Shown: one piece after another, positions 62,067 to 64,000 of the stretch
How positions within the stretch are numbered: the stretch's first letter is position 1
How the letters are laid out: every line of letters begins with the position of its first letter
Translations under genes and position numbers: made by a program
Assembly (NCBI RefSeq): GCF_029968035.1
Contig: NZ_JASCIQ010000038.1
Span: 21,652 to 85,651 of the forward strand
DNA length: 64,000 bases
Origin: Streptomyces cavernicola
GTDB lineage: Bacteria; Actinomycetota; Actinomycetes; Streptomycetales; Streptomycetaceae
Direction: 5' to 3'
The notes under the pieces: generated by a model
Database searches by the model: none
What the model saw: only the letters and a program-made list of their open reading frames with translations
What the model was told of the DNA's origin: nothing

Positions 62067-63010
62067 GAGGCTTCTCCTTGCAGTGCGTCGGTCATGGCTT
62101 CCACGAGAGGGACCCGCGCCTTGACGGCGATCCAGTGCCACTGGCCGTTGGGGTTGATCTCCAGGAACGTCCACTGCCCGTCGGGACTGACGACGAAGTC
62201 CAGTGCGCCGAAAAACAGGCCGAGTTCATCCATGAGCCGACGCACGCCCTTCTCCACCTCCGTAGGCAGGTCCACGCGTTCGTACGTCAGAGAGCGGTAG
62301 TCGGTGCGCCAGTCCAGCCTGGCGGCGTCGCTGCCGGCGTGGATGGCGACCGGGAACATGCGCGTCCCGATGACGGTGAGGCGGACCTCGTAAGCCTTGG
62401 GCACGTTCTCCTGGAAGAGGTGCGCGGTCCCGGTGACGCCGTCGTCCAGGTCGTCGGCGCGGACGAGTGAGACGGGGAGGAACTGACGCTGCCCCGCAGG
62501 GCCGAGCACGCCACCGCCGAGCCCTTTGTAGATGACTTCGTCCCCGCCCATGAACACACGCGCGTACTCCGGGTCGGAGGTGATGACGGTGCGCGGCGTG
62601 CACAGCCCCGCCCTTGCTGCTACGGCGAGTTGGAGGGGCTTGTAGTTGGCGGCGGCGTCCCGGGCGGGGTGGTTGATCCAGCGCACCGGGAGTGAGCCGA
62701 GCACCCCGAGCAGGCCGGACCGTGCTTCGGACACGGCGAGCGCCCGCGCGTGGCCGGGCCAGGTCTGCGGTGTGACGAATTCATTGGGGCGCCGCCACCA
62801 GACGGACCGCACGGCCTCCAGACGCAGCGCGCGGGAACCGGCGAGTGAGCCCGCCCAGCCGTCCCCGGTGAGGGTGACGGCCAGGCGGGATGCGGTGGGG
62901 AAGTCGGCCGTGTCGTACCGGACGACGTGCTCACCGCGCCTCGACAGCTCCTCGACCACTGCGTCGGCCGTCAGGTCGTCCCGGCCGGTCAGGACGAGGA
63001 TGGGTGTCAC
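62063..63010 (-). CDS. tgmB: ATP-grasp ribosomal peptide maturase (graspetide ligase)
   Basis: 315 aa from a GTG 4 bp after the precursor stop. N-terminal domain ILVLTGRDDLTADAVVEELS, SVWWRRPNEFVTPQTWPGHA. Central nucleotide-binding region YKPLQLAVAARAGLCTPRT and EVIYKGLGGG. The C-terminal metal-binding ATP-grasp motif is ALDFVVSPDGQWTFLEINPN followed by GQW. It uses ATP to join Ser/Thr hydroxyl or Lys amine to Asp/Glu side chains of the precursor. Open in one frame, unlike the copy at 20474. Confidence 0.9.
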   Translation of the reverse strand: MTPILVLTGRDDLTADAVVEELSRRGEHVVRYDTADFPTASRLAVTLTGDGWAGSLAGSRALRLEAVRSVWWRRPNEFVTPQTWPGHARALAVSEARSGLLGVLGSLPVRWINHPARDAAANYKPLQLAVAARAGLCTPRTVITSDPEYARVFMGGDEVIYKGLGGGVLGPAGQRQFLPVSLVRADDLDDGVTGTAHLFQENVPKAYEVRLTVIGTRMFPVAIHAGSDAARLDWRTDYRSLTYERVDLPTEVEKGVRRLMDELGLFFGALDFVVSPDGQWTFLEINPNGQWHWIAVKARVPLVEAMTDALQGEAS

Positions 63011-63014
63011 GACG

Positions 63015-63248
63015 TCACCAGAGGTCGGTGCCGCTGTCGGACCCCGGCGAGCTGCCGTCCCCGTTGCTGGTCTCGGTCTGCGTCTCCGGCTGATGCGAGG
63101 CCTGCGCGTGCCAGGGGTTGCCCTGCGCGGACACGTTGAGCTGGAGTCCTTCGTTGTACGTGATGAGGGTGGCCTCGGACGTTCCCGGCGGCGGGGACAC
63201 CAAGTGCCGTACTCCAAAGGGGACTTCGTGGGTTGCGGTGTTGCTCAC
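63015..63248 (-). CDS. tgmA: Graspetide precursor of the second locus
   Basis: 77 aa from a GTG with a strong GGAGG 6 bp upstream. Leader with the recognition element EVPFGVRHLVSPPP near residues 8-21, middle EATLITYNEGLQLNVSAQGN, and core-like C-terminus with Thr/Ser donors and Glu/Asp acceptors: PETQTETSNGDGSSPGSDSG then TDLW. Differs from the first precursor outside the P-(F/W)-x-V-R element and the acidic tail, so the two products should differ. First gene of the tgmA-B-C operon. Confidence 0.87.
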   Translation of the reverse strand: MSNTATHEVPFGVRHLVSPPPGTSEATLITYNEGLQLNVSAQGNPWHAQASHQPETQTETSNGDGSSPGSDSGTDLW

Positions 63249-63316
63249 TGCCTGCCTCCGGGGTGTTCTCGATTTTGCCGGGTGTGTTCGGACGTTCTGT
63301 GCGGCTCTCTTCGGGG

Positions 63317-63631
63317 TCACATGTAGCGCTCCCAGGTGTGGCCTCCGCGATGCTTCTCGAAGAGCCAGCAGGCGTCGCTCCCCGACGCTGTCGTGGACCG
63401 GCAGTAGGGGAGTACGTCGAGGCGGGGCCGGCCGTTCTCCCACCGGACCCAGGCGGCGCCTGCGCCTTTTCCTGCGTCCAAGTCCCGGACCATCGCGGTG
63501 TGTTCGCCGTACGGGTGGAGGTCCAGCTCACAGACGGCGGTACGGGGGGCGGGCTCGTCGTCGGTACTCGGGTACGCCGCGATCCGCTCGCGCAGCTCGC
63601 CCGGGATGCCGGTCACGGCGTAGCACCTCAT
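63317..63631 (-). CDS. Small hypothetical protein upstream of the second graspetide locus
   Basis: 104 aa from ATG 63631, overlapping the previous stop (ATGA). MRCYAVTGIPGELRERIAAY, CELDLHPYGEHTAMVRDLDA, CWLFEKHRGGHTWERYM. Compact alpha/beta protein, no signal or membrane segment, no family recognised. It ends 68 bp before the precursor start and may be in the same transcript. Confidence 0.7.
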   Translation of the reverse strand: MRCYAVTGIPGELRERIAAYPSTDDEPAPRTAVCELDLHPYGEHTAMVRDLDAGKGAGAAWVRWENGRPRLDVLPYCRSTTASGSDACWLFEKHRGGHTWERYM

Positions 63632-63951
63632 GCGCTCACCTCTACTCCGTGGATCAGCCGCGGGCCGATGTCCACGCCGTGCACGGCCAGCCACAACGCG
63701 CGTCGTCGTGCCCGCTGTCGCCGTTCCTCCTGTCGCTGCTCGTGGGCGATCAGGTAGGGGCGTACGAGCGCGCTGTCTTCGCCGTGCAGCGCGTAGGTGT
63801 GGAGTGGTGCGCGGGCGTGAGGGATGCGCGCCGGGGATGCCTCGGCGGGGCGCTCGGCCGGCTGGTCACCGGACAGCCGATGGCGGCCACGAGCGGTGGG
63901 CAGCAGTAATCGCAGCACCGATTCCAGCAGCCTCGCGATAGCGTGCGTCAT
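63628..63951 (-). CDS. Small basic hypothetical protein
   Basis: 107 aa. N-terminal amphipathic stretch AIARLLESVLRLLLPTARG, middle disordered, then an Arg-rich helix (HEQRQEERRQRARRRALWLA) and C-terminus GVDIGPRLIHGVEVSA. Coupled to the next gene. Codon bias supports translation. Similar small basic proteins accompany Streptomyces regulators, but I cannot name a function. Confidence 0.65.
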   Translation of the reverse strand: MTHAIARLLESVLRLLLPTARGRHRLSGDQPAERPAEASPARIPHARAPLHTYALHGEDSALVRPYLIAHEQRQEERRQRARRRALWLAVHGVDIGPRLIHGVEVSA

Positions 63952-64000
63952 GTCGTCAACTCCATGGGTTGATGGCCACGCCCCCGGGCCGCTCCCAGTG

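Overview
The window is a high-GC actinobacterial chromosome segment and almost certainly Streptomyces. It has strong G/C third-position bias, many GTG starts and ATGA/GTGA gene overlaps, and it contains the afsK, afsR and afsS genes that control antibiotic production in that genus. Other genus-typical families are a SCO4402-family protein, a DUF397 / helix-turn-helix pair, HATPase_c_2 anti-sigma-type kinases and an F420 (Ddn-like) enzyme. No rRNA, tRNA, CRISPR array, prophage or intact insertion sequence was seen.

Layout. 1-6.8 kb: housekeeping and signalling (substrate-binding lipoprotein, SCO4402-family protein, purU, an ECF-type sigma factor coupled to a zinc-finger anti-sigma-like protein, a STAS protein, an EF-hand protein). 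7-16.6 kb: acyl-CoA ligase, amidohydrolase, two acyl-CoA dehydrogenases, cyclase-family hydrolase, SDR and zinc alcohol dehydrogenase. 16.6-22.6 kb: a leftward regulator / pterin dehydratase / HFCD-flavoprotein / GNAT operon, divergent from a first graspetide (omega-ester RiPP) locus with precursor, ATP-grasp ligase (frameshifted in this sequence) and PIMT-like methyltransferase. 22.7-28 kb: GlxA-type regulator with MFS transporter, a Nudix hydrolase, a transposase remnant, flavin reductase and enoyl-CoA hydratase. 28-39.4 kb: NDP-forming acyl-CoA synthetase, DoxX/DUF35 pair, assorted small enzymes, thiolase-like protein, acyl-CoA dehydrogenase and a Ddn-like protein. 40-45 kb: TetR regulator, a VOC protein (probable kbpA), afsK and a membrane protein. 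45.3-55.8 kb: material lying between afsK and afsS/afsR: paired secreted Ser/Gly-rich proteins, a second hydratase/DUF35/thiolase/ligase set, a WXG100-like/DUF1023 module bracketed by duplicated lipoproteins, and a Tat-exported DUF4832 protein. 55.9-59.2 kb: afsS and afsR. 59.5-60.7 kb: a second amidohydrolase. 60.9-63.95 kb: a second, intact graspetide locus and two small genes.

How it fits together. Nearly every acyl-CoA-type promoter in the window carries the same 15-bp palindrome, consensus CTGACGNNNCGTCAG. Eleven copies were found, five of them 18-23 bp from the assigned start codon. This suggests one TetR-type repressor controls a scattered catabolic regulon (ligases, dehydrogenases, hydratases, SCP-x/DUF35 aldolase-like pairs, amidohydrolases) resembling actinobacterial steroid or alicyclic-acid degradation. 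The TetR gene upstream of kbpA-afsK, which has a degenerate copy of the site over its own start, is the obvious candidate. The AfsK-AfsR-AfsS cascade is complete (Thr168 of AfsK is conserved; afsS has a PhoP/AfsR-type direct repeat upstream) but is spread over about 18 kb. Two graspetide loci of the same tgmA-B-C architecture about 38 kb apart are the most distinctive biosynthetic content.
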